64,000 nucleotides of DNA from Oceanobacillus piezotolerans (GTDB taxonomy: Bacteria; Bacillota; Bacilli; Bacillales; Amphibacillaceae), in contig NZ_RCHR01000004.1 of assembly GCF_003665065.1 (NCBI RefSeq), forward strand, positions 396,310-460,309, read 5' to 3'. The position numbers and the translations under genes were made by a program. This document shows positions 1 to 8,918 of this stretch, in pieces; the stretch's first letter is position 1, and every line of letters starts with the position of its first letter. The notes beneath the pieces are model-generated. The model ran no database searches and was not told the DNA's origin. It saw only the letters and a program-made list of their open reading frames with translations.

Positions 1-1819
1 GTTTAAAGATGTTTTGCCCAACTCTCTCTCGGTGATCCGAGTCAAGAGCTCCAAACGGGGAGTCCATTACTATAGGATATATTCCACCATCTTCAAATTC
101 ATTTTTCACTTCTTTTTTATGTTGTTCTCTCGCAATATTTACGATAGCTCCAATAAAGGACAAGCTTGTTATCTGTCTTTCTCCTTGGGACATCCCTACA
201 ATATTTCCTTTTGGGTTAATAACTTGAAGTTCATAATTATCGGTTAGCTCAATACTGTAATCTTTGCGAAGAAATTTATTGTAAACTTCATTTATTTTAT
301 CTTGTAGTTCAGCTCGGACTAACCCCTCTCGGATCCTTAAAATTTCCTTCATAACTTCTTCTAAGTTCTCACAAGCACTTATGCGTTTTTGCGTTAACTT
401 AGCTTTGTCTGCCTGATTATCTAATTTTGACTGGTCTAATTTCTTTTCCTTTAATTCTCTCTGAACATTCCTTTGTTCATTTTCTAACTGGCCAATTTTT
501 CTATCAATCTCTGATTTTTGTCGAGTTAATTTCACGCGTTTAGTTTCTAACTCACTAATCTCCTCAGAATCTTTTTCTGATAACTTTAGACTAATTTCTT
601 CAATTTCTTCAGTTAACTTTTTCTGTTGTTGGATTTTAATTAGTTCATTTTCTTTTAGCTGTTTAATTTCTTTAAATAATGATTCCTTCTTCTCACGAAT
701 AACTCCAAGATTCATTAAGGAATCCATAACCTTTTGCTCAATAGGAGTAGAATTAATTAATTTTTTTGCAGTAATCAAATGGTTATAGTGAACAGAGTCT
801 TCTCTAATATGGTTTCCACATATACATGTACCTTGTTCTATTAAATTATCAATAAAGTCTTCTGAAACTCCTGTAATAACATCATCACTTTTCTTCTCTT
901 TAAGAATTCGTTCGGCTTTTTGTAAAGCAGGGTAGCTAAACGCTAAGTAACCTTGTTTAGCTATTACCTCATTAAGATGATTTTGTATACCATAAATTTC
1001 TTTTTTGACATCATTAAGGTCGAGATTTTTTTTATCTCGAAGTTCTTGAAGTTGTTTAGCACCCTCAATTGTTTTTAAGCGCGCTTCTAGTTCTTTGATA
1101 TGTTTATCATTAAGAATAGAATTCTGCTTTTGTAAGTCTAAATCGGATAGAATTTCACTTTCTCTATTTTCTAGAATTTCTATTTCCTCTATTAAGGTAT
1201 TGGTTTTTGTATCACCAAATCTCTTCATTTCACTTCTAAATTTCTTCCTTGCACTTCCAGTATGTGATATAGCACGCTCAAGTATCTCTAACCCCATAAT
1301 GGACTTAATTGCATTTTTGATATCATCTGTACCACTTTCCTTTGATAAATTATCAATTCTCTCACCATCAAAGAAGAAGTAGGAACGTAAATCCGAAGGT
1401 AGAGTTCTTTCCACTTCAATCTGAGGATTGTTTATAATATCTGATAAACCATTATTTTTATATTCTAATAAAAGCTCAGGTTCAAAATAATAAACTTCGT
1501 TTTCTCCGACTTCAGCCTTAACACTTCTTTTCAAAGTATATGATTTATCATTATGGTTATATTTTATCAATACAAAGGCCTCAACTATTTCGCCTTTTCT
1601 AGCAGTACTAAGTGCATGTTCATTTATGATTTTATCTTCGTTAGGTAAATTTAAAATACCGTATAAACACCAGCCGAACGCGTTTAATAATGCAGTTTTA
1701 CCGGAACCATTTTCACCATGTATAACAGTAATATTTCTTGTGAGAGAGGTCGAAAAATCAATCGTTTGAGTCTGATAATACTGTCGAAAGTTATGTAACT
1801 TAATGGACTCTATAAGCAT
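1..1819 (-). CDS. SMC/DndD-like AAA ATPase (3' end beyond window)
   Basis: Chromosome-structuring-like ATPase of the RecF/SMC/DndD type, read by hand because it runs off the left edge. About 606 residues are visible. A Walker A motif (HGENGSGKT) lies near residue 38, the family-typical YFFFDGERID near 140, long coiled-coil arms follow, and a CxCG turn near residue 332 resembles a zinc hook. The ABC signature MSQGER lies near 548 and Walker B (YPIVMDSPFGALD) near 578, so only the extreme C-terminus is missing. The ATG overlaps the stop of the preceding 58-residue gene by one base, so translation is probably coupled. With the upstream nuclease-helicase it probably forms an anti-phage module that senses or processes DNA; the exact system is not recognised. 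The DndD resemblance does not imply phosphorothioation, since no dndC/E-like gene is in view. Confidence 0.88.
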   Translation of the reverse strand, partial: MLIESIKLHNFRQYYQTQTIDFSTSLTRNITVIHGENGSGKTALLNAFGWCLYGILNLPNEDKIINEHALSTARKGEIVEAFVLIKYNHNDKSYTLKRSVKAEVGENEVYYFEPELLLEYKNNGLSDIINNPQIEVERTLPSDLRSYFFFDGERIDNLSKESGTDDIKNAIKSIMGLEILERAISHTGSARKKFRSEMKRFGDTKTNTLIEEIEILENRESEILSDLDLQKQNSILNDKHIKELEARLKTIEGAKQLQELRDKKNLDLNDVKKEIYGIQNHLNEVIAKQGYLAFSYPALQKAERILKEKKSDDVITGVSEDFIDNLIEQGTCICGNHIREDSVHYNHLITAKKLINSTPIEQKVMDSLMNLGVIREKKESLFKEIKQLKENELIKIQQQKKLTEEIEEISLKLSEKDSEEISELETKRVKLTRQKSEIDRKIGQLENEQRNVQRELKEKKLDQSKLDNQADKAKLTQKRISACENLEEVMKEILRIREGLVRAELQDKINEVYNKFLRKDYSIELTDNYELQVINPKGNIVGMSQGERQITSLSFIGAIVNIAREQHKKEVKNEFEDGGIYPIVMDSPFGALDSDHRERVGQNIFK

Positions 1820-1995
1820 TATTCTTTTATCCTTTCTTTAATAATATTAACTATTTCACTTACTATCGTTGTTCCTTGTAGCGATTTTTTATGAAGAAGG
1901 TCCTTCTCTGCTTGTAAGATTTCTTTTAATATTAGTGTATGTTCATCAGGTAATTCGTTTAAAAGATTGTGTATTCTTTCCTTCTCATTTTCCAT
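1819..1995 (-). CDS. 58-residue hypothetical protein between helicase and SMC ATPase
   Basis: Short charged protein, mostly helical by composition (starts MENEKERIHNLLNELPDEH), with no recognised domain. It has a GGGGTG ribosome binding site upstream of the ATG, begins 13 nt after the helicase stop, and its TAA shares one base with the ATPase ATG. This tight packing argues that it is a real third component of the operon, perhaps an adaptor between the helicase and the SMC-like ATPase. Its function is unknown. Confidence 0.7.
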   Translation of the reverse strand: MENEKERIHNLLNELPDEHTLILKEILQAEKDLLHKKSLQGTTIVSEIVNIIKERIKE

Positions 1996-2008
1996 CTAAA
2001 GCACCCCA

Positions 2009-4114
2009 TTAGTAATTTAATAAATTATAACTTTTTTTCAGTGTGTTAAGGGTTTCATGGGCAACTGGCCCATTTACTGCTAAATCTGCAAATTCTACCA
2101 CTCTTGTTAACTCTCTTTTGACTAAATTACGCTCAGTGTTAAAGAGTTCGGGCTCTATCCTCTGAATTTCTTCCAAATTTCTAGGAATTACAATAAAGTC
2201 ATATATATAGGAATATTTTTTTCCAGGATACTTTCTTAAAACTCTCCCACGTCTTTGAATAAATTCTCTTGGATTAGTACTACTTGCAAGAATAAAGGCC
2301 CTTTGTGTAGCAGGAACATCTACGCCCTCATCTAAACATTTAATTGCAACTAATGCCTGTAAATCACCCGATTCAAATCTATTGAGTAAAACTTTTCGTT
2401 CTTCTTTGTCTTCTCTAGAAGTAAACGTGTGTACCCTCATATCTAGAGTGCTCCCTAATACTTTTACTACTTTGTCAATTTGTTTGTCATCATCAACTGT
2501 ACTATCCCCACAATATACAATGTTATATTTACTATCCTTAAATTCGCTAAACAAATCTTTAAGCTTATATAATTTATTACGAGCTGCACTTAGCACTCTT
2601 GCTCTTTCTATCAATAAGCTTTCTAGAATTTGTTCTTTATCCTCATTTTTTTGGTTAAAAATTCTACTTATTTTTCTAGTAATTTCAAAATACTTTTCAC
2701 TTTCGTCTTCATCTAATGTTACAAGGACAGGATAATAAAAGTATTCGGTTAAAAATTTTCCAATAGCTTTTTCGAGGCCGAACTCAAAAACGACCTTGTT
2801 TCCAAAATATGCCAACAATTCATTACTACCTTCTTCATCATACCAGCGGTTTGGGGTAGCACTTAGAGCTAGTCGATACGGGATAGATTTAATCAATCTT
2901 TTTCTCTGATTAACAGCACCTAAGTGATGGGCTTCATCGGCGACAAATACTGTGTCAGCATGTAATTCGTTTAGTAAAGTTTGCATAGTTGGTGATGAAA
3001 AAGTCGCATTCGTCATAATAACACAAAAATGATCAGTTACCTTCGCATTAAAAGCGGAAATATTATTCCTTAGCTCTTCTTCCCATAAGCTTCTAGAGTG
3101 ATAGGCAACTATTGGGTTCATATTAAAAAGTTTTAAATCTTTGACCCACTGGTCTACTAAATGAGTATAAGGACAGACAATAACGACACAAAGTCTGTTT
3201 GTTACTTCGAAGAGTTTAGTTACAGCTGTAATAGAAGTAATAGTCTTTCCAGTACCAGTTGCCATTTCTAATAATCCCTGACAATCGTTTTTAAACCAAC
3301 TGATAATGGCTTCTTTTTGATAGTCTCGTAACTTAATTACATCAGGAATTTTAGGATGATTTAGACCTTCTATTTTCAATTCGTTCCTTCTATTTGCTTC
3401 TGGGTCAAGTTTTTTATAATCTGTTTTTCTATATGTTAACAGTTTTTCTTTTACAGCTTCTGGGAATTCAAATACTTGAACCATTTCTGTTTTGTCTTCC
3501 CATAATGATTGAAAGTTTTCCAGTTTCTTTTCAACTCTGTGCAACTCATTCCCTCTCCATGAACAAAAAACGTCAATTGATTCAAAATTACTGTGAAGCC
3601 CTCCCTCTGTTTCATTAGAAGATCCAGTAAAAGCGATATGATTTCCGTCCCTATCTTCCAATATCCCTACTTTTTCATGGAAAATCCCAAAGGAATTTTT
3701 ATCTCTTAACATTGCAATCTTAATATCTAATTGATTATTTGCTATTAACCAAGCCAGGTAGTTCAAACGTTCTAGAGATGATTCATCTGTTATATTGTTT
3801 ATTTCCCTTAATAAAGATTTCTCTACGATATTTTCTCTTGCTGCGTACCCTTTTTGTATAGATTCTATATCTTCCTCATTGAGTTTCGGTGATGCAATTA
3901 ATTGCATTTTCCCATTACAATTCATTAATTCGATAATTCCTTTAGCAGCAAGTGAAAGTGAGTGGCTAGTAAAGTAACCAACCGCTCTCTTGTAATTAAC
4001 TGACTTAGCAAGGACAGGTATATAAAAGTCATTTATTATATTACCGCTTTCATTGTCAGAACGGTATTGGAATGAAATATCTAATTCCTTAAAACTCAAA
4101 TACTCACCCCTCAT
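2009..4114 (-). CDS. PLD-nuclease / SF2 DEAH helicase fusion
   Basis: A 701-residue protein joining an N-terminal phospholipase D-like nuclease domain to a superfamily 2 helicase. The HKD-type motif is visible as FHEKVG (H146, K148) followed by GSSNE near 164-168. The helicase carries Walker A (ATGTGKT, near 281-289), a DEAH box (VADEAHH, near 393) and motif VI (QRRGRVLRK, near 621). It is the first gene of a three-gene operon with the 58-residue protein and the SMC/DndD-like ATPase. The listed ATG has a poor ribosome binding site; a GAGGGGTGA sits just upstream of an in-frame TTG at 4099, which may be the true start. The family suggests ATP-driven translocation on, and cleavage of, invading DNA. 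Its defence role is inferred from domain make-up and island context. Confidence 0.9.
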   Translation of the reverse strand: MRGEYLSFKELDISFQYRSDNESGNIINDFYIPVLAKSVNYKRAVGYFTSHSLSLAAKGIIELMNCNGKMQLIASPKLNEEDIESIQKGYAARENIVEKSLLREINNITDESSLERLNYLAWLIANNQLDIKIAMLRDKNSFGIFHEKVGILEDRDGNHIAFTGSSNETEGGLHSNFESIDVFCSWRGNELHRVEKKLENFQSLWEDKTEMVQVFEFPEAVKEKLLTYRKTDYKKLDPEANRRNELKIEGLNHPKIPDVIKLRDYQKEAIISWFKNDCQGLLEMATGTGKTITSITAVTKLFEVTNRLCVVIVCPYTHLVDQWVKDLKLFNMNPIVAYHSRSLWEEELRNNISAFNAKVTDHFCVIMTNATFSSPTMQTLLNELHADTVFVADEAHHLGAVNQRKRLIKSIPYRLALSATPNRWYDEEGSNELLAYFGNKVVFEFGLEKAIGKFLTEYFYYPVLVTLDEDESEKYFEITRKISRIFNQKNEDKEQILESLLIERARVLSAARNKLYKLKDLFSEFKDSKYNIVYCGDSTVDDDKQIDKVVKVLGSTLDMRVHTFTSREDKEERKVLLNRFESGDLQALVAIKCLDEGVDVPATQRAFILASSTNPREFIQRRGRVLRKYPGKKYSYIYDFIVIPRNLEEIQRIEPELFNTERNLVKRELTRVVEFADLAVNGPVAHETLNTLKKSYNLLNY

Positions 4115-4259
4115 TGAGCTTAATAAAATTTCTAGGTCTAAAGTATATAATTATTTTAACATATAATTAAAAAAAACTTGGGAGTTTAATCTTGGGTGTA
4201 CATAAAGTAGTCAACCCTCTCATACTCAGTGAATTAAAAAAGGCTTGAAAACAATTGTT

Positions 4260-4793
4260 TTACAAGCTAGAATTATTAATCATTTTATTTTCAATATCAT
4301 TAATCCACTCAATCCAACAGATAATGGTTCTTGCTCTTCTATATAAAGTGGAATCAGATGCTACTCTCAAGTCTTCTTCTAACATAATTTCAACAACACG
4401 GTCTTTTGTGATAAATTTTTCTTCATACCACTCTATATATGCCCTTTTAAAGACAGAGTGCTCAAAGATTGATTTAATGATTGCCAAGTGTTTTTCTTTT
4501 TCTGGTAAAGAAAAAGTTTGATAACCTTTTTCTGAAAGGGTAAAATATACCGATTTTTCAATATGTCTTTTTTCTACAAATCCTAAGTAAATAGCAGAGT
4601 TAGTATAATAATCTGTTTGTCTTGAAGTGAATTTAAAATGGTCAGTTATTTTGTACTTATTTAAATCTCCTTTATATAAAAGATTTAATAATTTTATTAT
4701 GTTATCGAAAGTATCAGCTTGTGGAAATGGAATGTTAGGATCTTCCTCTTTTGAGACCGTATTATACGCAATACTTAATACATCTATCAACAA
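4260..4793 (-). CDS. Stand-alone homologue of the restriction enzyme C-terminal domain
   Basis: A 177-residue protein with a TTG start behind GGAGAAGG. Over nearly its whole length it aligns by eye with the last ~150 residues of the restriction endonuclease at 6107-7405: both share IPFPQAD or VPFPQAD, the RQxDYYxNSxIYLG block, and a C-terminal RRA(R/S)TI..W..WI block. The region looks like a winged-helix DNA-binding module. It has no PD-(D/E)xK nuclease motif. It is divergent from the methylase gene across a 490-bp gap. It could be a control protein, a specificity or inhibitory partner of the nuclease, or the remnant of a second restriction enzyme. The absence of internal stops favours a functional gene. 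Confidence 0.8.
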   Translation of the reverse strand: MLIDVLSIAYNTVSKEEDPNIPFPQADTFDNIIKLLNLLYKGDLNKYKITDHFKFTSRQTDYYTNSAIYLGFVEKRHIEKSVYFTLSEKGYQTFSLPEKEKHLAIIKSIFEHSVFKRAYIEWYEEKFITKDRVVEIMLEEDLRVASDSTLYRRARTIICWIEWINDIENKMINNSSL

Positions 4794-5182
4794 AGCACAC
4801 CTTCTCCTATCTCTATTTTATGTAAAAGGAATTCGCTCAACAACCATTTTATCATACTAATTCCTAATCAAGAAGACCACCTTAAAATCCCATTTGTTCA
4901 TCGAGAGTAAGTATCTAGCTTCAGGTATAAGTTCTAACTTAAAGATGTACAGAGTCATTAGATTTTAGTAAAAATTAATAGTTACTTCTTAACGTTAGTC
5001 TAATTTTTGATAATATAGTATTTTTATTTTATACTTACCACTATTACAGTAATTTTTAATTGGGACAGAATAGGAACTTCTAGAAGGTTAGTAAAAATAT
5101 AATAACCTTATTAAAACCATGAAAAAATCAAATTTTTTCAAACATACTAATACACGATTAACGAACATCAGTTCCGTTTCCT

Positions 5183-5211
5183 TTGCTAGCTAGATAATCT
5201 TACTGTATAAT
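5183..5211 (+). promoter_or_regulatory. Promoter of the restriction-modification pair
   Basis: TTGCTA at 5183-5188 and a perfect TATAAT at 5206-5211 with a 17-nt spacer, placed 72 bp ahead of the methylase ATG. The rest of the divergent gap (4794-5182) shows AT-rich sequence with no gene; a minus-strand promoter for the 4260-4793 gene must lie there but was not pinned down. Confidence 0.7.
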
Positions 5212-5234
5212 AAAATAATAAAACTAGTCACTTG

Positions 5235-5264
5235 TTGGTAATGTATAGAATTACCAATTTTTTT
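5235..5264 (+). promoter_or_regulatory. Hairpin plus T-run in the methylase leader
   Basis: TTGGTAAT (5235-5242) and ATTACCAA (5250-5257) form an 8-bp inverted repeat with a 7-nt loop, followed at once by a run of seven or more T residues. It lies between the promoter and the methylase ribosome binding site, so it could act as an attenuator or, as DNA, as an operator for a control protein. Confidence 0.5.
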
Positions 5265-5283
5265 ATTGAGAAGAGGTACGAAG

Positions 5284-6135
5284 ATGGACAATTTACAACC
5301 ATTTATTAAATGGGTAGGAGGAAAACGTCAGCTCTTACATGAAATAAGAAAATATGTCCCGTCTATTTTTGGCACTTACTACGAACCTTTTGTTGGTGGG
5401 GGTGCTGTGCTTTTTGATTTAGCACCAAAGAATGCGGTTATTAACGATTCAAATGCAGAGCTGATTAATTTATATAAAGTTATTAAAAGTAAAAGAAAAC
5501 TTGAACAATTAATAAGGAAATTAAAAGAGCATAGAAACGAGGAAGAATATTACTATAAGGTAAGAGCAGAAGACAGAAGTGATGATTATTTTACTAAAAG
5601 TGATGTAGATAGAGCATCTCGTTTTATTTATCTAAATAGAACCGGTTATAACGGATTATATCGTGTAAATAGTAATGGGTATTTTAATGTTCCTTTTGGT
5701 AAATACAAGAATCCTGATTATGTTAACGAATCAGTTCTTAGAAGATGCCATGAATACCTAAATAAAAATAATGTTCGTATTACCAATAAAGATTTTGAGT
5801 CTGCTGTAAAAGGGGCAAAAGCCGGAGATTTAATTTACTTTGATCCACCTTATGACCCTTTGAATGAAACATCCTCTTTTACAAGTTATACTAAGGATTC
5901 CTTCGGTGATTGGGATCAAGTAAGGTTAAGGAATTTATTTATTAAATTGTACGAAAAGGGCTGTTATGTAATTTTAAGTAATAGCGATACCTTATTTATT
6001 AATAAACTTTATAATTATCCTGGTGTACAAATTATTAAAGTCGAAGCAAGTAGAAACGTAAATTCAAAAAAAGAAGGACGAGGGAAAATAACAGAGGTAA
6101 TGGTGATTGCAGATGGCACAAACAAAGAACGATAA
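5284..6135 (+). CDS. D12-class N6-adenine DNA methyltransferase (Dam-like)
   Basis: Transfers methyl from S-adenosylmethionine to adenine N6 in a DNA target and protects the host from the neighbouring nuclease. The D12/Dam architecture is clear: WVGGKRQLL at the N-terminus, the SAM-binding motif EPFVGGGAVLFDL near residues 36-48, and the catalytic DPPY at 187-190. The ATG at 5284 sits 6 nt after AGAGGT; an upstream in-frame TTG at 5266 overlaps that ribosome binding site and is unlikely. At 283 residues it matches the family length. The target is not readable from sequence: GATC is typical of Dam-like enzymes, but D12 methylases with other targets (for example M.EcoRV) exist. The stop overlaps the nuclease start by 29 nt, so the two genes are co-translated. 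Confidence 0.93.
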   Translation: MDNLQPFIKWVGGKRQLLHEIRKYVPSIFGTYYEPFVGGGAVLFDLAPKNAVINDSNAELINLYKVIKSKRKLEQLIRKLKEHRNEEEYYYKVRAEDRSDDYFTKSDVDRASRFIYLNRTGYNGLYRVNSNGYFNVPFGKYKNPDYVNESVLRRCHEYLNKNNVRITNKDFESAVKGAKAGDLIYFDPPYDPLNETSSFTSYTKDSFGDWDQVRLRNLFIKLYEKGCYVILSNSDTLFINKLYNYPGVQIIKVEASRNVNSKKEGRGKITEVMVIADGTNKER

Positions 6136-7405
6136 AGCCTGGAACAAAATTTTTAAAGAATACAATATTCTTGTTGAAATCGATAAAGATGGTTATTACA
6201 TTATTGAGGCGTCTTCTATACGAAAGTATAGAGAACCTCGATTAATGTGTAAGTTTGACCACGAAAATAATTTACCAGATATTTTTAAAGAAAATAATTT
6301 AAGTATTTTACCGATTTCAAGAAGTAAATATATAATTGGTAGTTTTCAAATGTTTGCTGATGTAACATATAAAAAAATGGAACCAGTAGAGTTAAACATT
6401 CCTTATACAATTCAAACGATTGATGCAAAAAACCTGTATAGTGAAAGTTCGTCTTTACACTTTGCATATCATAGTGGAATGATTGATGACTTTTTAGGTG
6501 AAGAGACTAAACATACTGTTAGTAATAGAATGGGTTCTGGTAAGTTCAAATTCCGCATATGGAATGGTGTGGGTCACACACTCATCAATGTTGAATCGGC
6601 CCAGATTGAAATTGATGGCGGTTATGAGGGAAGAACTAAATTTGCAGTCATAGAAGCCAAAAATGAAACCGTTACAGATTTCAATGTAAGACAATTATTC
6701 TATCCTTATCGTGTATGGAAGAATAAGATAGATAAAGATGTTGTGCCGGTATTTTTTACATATTCAAATGATAAATTTAGTTTTTTTATGTATGAATTTT
6801 CAAATGAAGAAACATTTAATTCGTTTAAATTAATTAAACAAAAAGATTATATTATCCCACACGAATCGATAACCATAAAGGATATAGATGCTGTTGTTCA
6901 AAATGCTACTGAGTTTGTACCAGAGCCAGAAGTTCCATTCCCACAAGCGGATAAATTTAAGAAAGTAGTAGATTTACTAGGATTTCTATATGATAGGGAT
7001 ATTAATAAACAAGAAATTTCAGACCTATTTGATTTTCACAAAAGACAAAGTGACTATTATGCAAATAGTTGTATTTATTTAGGGTTAGCTGAAAGTTATT
7101 CGCTCGGAAAAGATACCTATATTGCTTTGAATGAAGAAGGTAGGAGAGTTATGGAACTACCTTTTAGACAAAAATACTTAACACTAGCTGAAAAGATACT
7201 TCAGCACAAAATCTTTAAGGAAATATATGATGAGACAGTAAAGATAGAAAGCACAAAGAAAAAAGGAAGAAAAATTGTTCCTACACATTTTATAATATCA
7301 AGAATGAAATATCATAAACTATATCACATAAGCAAAGAAAGCACATTTGGAAGACGTGCATCAACTATTCGTGGTTGGGTTCGTTGGATTAGAGAATTGC
7401 CTTAA
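6107..7405 (+). CDS. Type II restriction endonuclease, PD-(D/E)xK with winged-helix C-domain
   Basis: A 432-residue partner of the preceding methylase. A PD-(D/E)xK-like core is visible near residues 166-188 (EIDGGYEG followed by FAVIEAKNE). The last ~150 residues, after VPFPQAD, form a separate module found alone in the gene at 4260-4793. An AGAGGT ribosome binding site lies 8 nt before the TTG at 6107; an ATG two codons later (6113) is also possible. Overlap with the methylase gene keeps the two products in step. The recognition sequence cannot be read; the arrangement of a D12 methylase followed by its nuclease is a normal type II layout. Being a PD-(D/E)xK nuclease is inferred from the motif; being a restriction enzyme is inferred from context. 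Confidence 0.82.
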   Translation: MQMAQTKNDKAWNKIFKEYNILVEIDKDGYYIIEASSIRKYREPRLMCKFDHENNLPDIFKENNLSILPISRSKYIIGSFQMFADVTYKKMEPVELNIPYTIQTIDAKNLYSESSSLHFAYHSGMIDDFLGEETKHTVSNRMGSGKFKFRIWNGVGHTLINVESAQIEIDGGYEGRTKFAVIEAKNETVTDFNVRQLFYPYRVWKNKIDKDVVPVFFTYSNDKFSFFMYEFSNEETFNSFKLIKQKDYIIPHESITIKDIDAVVQNATEFVPEPEVPFPQADKFKKVVDLLGFLYDRDINKQEISDLFDFHKRQSDYYANSCIYLGLAESYSLGKDTYIALNEEGRRVMELPFRQKYLTLAEKILQHKIFKEIYDETVKIESTKKKGRKIVPTHFIISRMKYHKLYHISKESTFGRRASTIRGWVRWIRELP

Positions 7406-7548
7406 AACATACCTATTAAATAAACATTATTTATAAGTAGAATTTGTATAACATACGGGTCTGAATAAAATCTTGCGAAAGTAGATTTTAACAATCTGCG
7501 CAAAGCAAGAAATCGTGGGTTTAGGAATTTGAGGTTTTATTATTTTAC

Positions 7549-7603
7549 AGGGACAGGTAAAATGTCCGCTATAGCGTAACCATCGGATGCTGCACCTGTC
7601 CCT
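7549..7603. repeat. Palindromic repeat with AGGGACAGGT / ACCTGTCCCT arms
   Basis: Perfect 10-bp arms at 7549-7558 and 7594-7603 around a 35-nt loop, in the gap between the convergent restriction enzyme and McrC-like genes. It could fold in both transcripts. It looks like a dispersed intergenic palindrome of the kind common in Bacillaceae genomes. The remainder of 7406-7625 contains no gene. Confidence 0.6.
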
Positions 7604-7625
7604 CCATCCTCAATTAGTTTCAACA

Positions 7626-8915
7626 TCAATCAACACACCAACTAATCCCATCTCTCCCTTCTCCAATACTTAGATTATTCACCCTATTCTCCTCTTCATC
7701 CACTCGTCCAGTAAATAAAATTCCCTGTAACTCCATCTTATCTTCCAAGAATAGTCCATTCTTATCTTGAACAAGTTTCATATAATCCACCAATTCCCGT
7801 AATCCAGTAATCGCATATTCAATTCTGTTTGTATGTTTAACCTCACCAATGACTACTTTAAGCAGTTCATTAGTCTTTTTGTCATACATTTCTACTAAGA
7901 TATCCGGTCTTCCGCTCCAATAGGTCTTCGTGTCAAAACTTTGATTAAATAGTTTCTTTGCAGTAGTGTCGGCTTCTTCTATTGAACTTAATCTACGAGA
8001 AATAAACGGATGTTCATGCTCTTTTAACTCATCCGTAGAAATATGGAATTTAATCTGATTTGAGCCAGTGGAGTCATGATACACCTTATATAAACAATAA
8101 TCATCACTCCATTGGGCAACCAGATTATTTCTTCCATCCATTAATTGAAGGTCGGCGTTTTCCGTATTTTCTTCTATTAATTTCACCACCCAATAAAGCT
8201 CAAATAGCACATCCACTTCTTTCGGATAGACAAATGTCTCTCTTAATAGGGTCTGTACCTCCTGCTCATCGATTTCCCCATATAGAAGTTTTCTATACTG
8301 CTGGAGGATAGATGCTGCACTCCGGTATAAGGGGTTTCGATGTTTAAGAGTATCCAGAATCATTCGATCGGTAACGCGACCTTTTACCATTCGCACCCTT
8401 GACAAGTAAATATTTTTATAAAGGGTATTGCTAACAATACTTTTCAGTACGCCCCATTCTTTAAACCATGCGTATTTTTCTAGATAATTACTGTCCACTT
8501 CTCTAAATAAGATAGTATATAACGTTTGTACTACTTCCAGCAGTACAAGGTTTTCTTTGATTGCATACTCCCGGTTCCGTTCATTGGCTGAGAAAATCGT
8601 TTTATCTTTTGCATTTATTCGAAACCGATCGTTGATGGTTCTGTTCCAATTAATTTGCCCTTTAACAAGTCCGTGATAGGTCTCCTGCTTTAACGTTGTG
8701 GATGTCTTAAATCGTTTGATTAGCTTTGGCAATTCCCGGACAAATTGTTTTACTTCATCCTTTAATAGAAAGTGAACTTTCAATAGTTGATCCATTTGGG
8801 AAATAGGTAGATCAGTCTTTTTAAGAAAAGAATTAATCCCCACCTGTCCTGACTTCAAATAAATCACTAAAAAATCACTTATTTCTTCTAATAATTCTTC
8901 AGCACTTCTTTTCAT
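7626..8915 (-). CDS. McrC-like PD-(D/E)xK nuclease partner of the McrB-like protein
   Basis: A 429-residue protein whose ATG begins 3 nt after the stop of the McrB-like gene, behind a GGGGTAG site inside that gene's end. Its C-terminal third carries a PD-(D/E)xK signature, RPDILVEMYD near residue 333 and VIGEVKHTNR near 357, matching the nuclease role of McrC. The N-terminal two thirds is helical and charged and is not closely recognisable as classical E. coli McrC. With an AAA+ McrB-type motor immediately upstream, it probably delivers DNA cleavage in a modification-dependent (type IV) restriction system. An LlaJI-like type II assignment is possible but no cognate cytosine methylase is present nearby. 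Confidence 0.82.
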   Translation of the reverse strand: MKRSAEELLEEISDFLVIYLKSGQVGINSFLKKTDLPISQMDQLLKVHFLLKDEVKQFVRELPKLIKRFKTSTTLKQETYHGLVKGQINWNRTINDRFRINAKDKTIFSANERNREYAIKENLVLLEVVQTLYTILFREVDSNYLEKYAWFKEWGVLKSIVSNTLYKNIYLSRVRMVKGRVTDRMILDTLKHRNPLYRSAASILQQYRKLLYGEIDEQEVQTLLRETFVYPKEVDVLFELYWVVKLIEENTENADLQLMDGRNNLVAQWSDDYCLYKVYHDSTGSNQIKFHISTDELKEHEHPFISRRLSSIEEADTTAKKLFNQSFDTKTYWSGRPDILVEMYDKKTNELLKVVIGEVKHTNRIEYAITGLRELVDYMKLVQDKNGLFLEDKMELQGILFTGRVDEEENRVNNLSIGEGRDGISWCVD

Positions 8916-8918
8916 AAG

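Noticed and set aside
1095..1382. 95-codon plus-strand frame
   Set aside because: Opposite to the SMC-like ATPase gene; low-complexity Ser/Leu/Ile translation typical of antisense of a coiled coil.
1..1819. Calling the left-edge operon a Dnd phosphorothioation system because of the DndD-like ATPase
   Set aside because: No dndA, dndB, dndC or dndE-like gene is present in the visible part, and the PLD-helicase partner is not a Dnd component.
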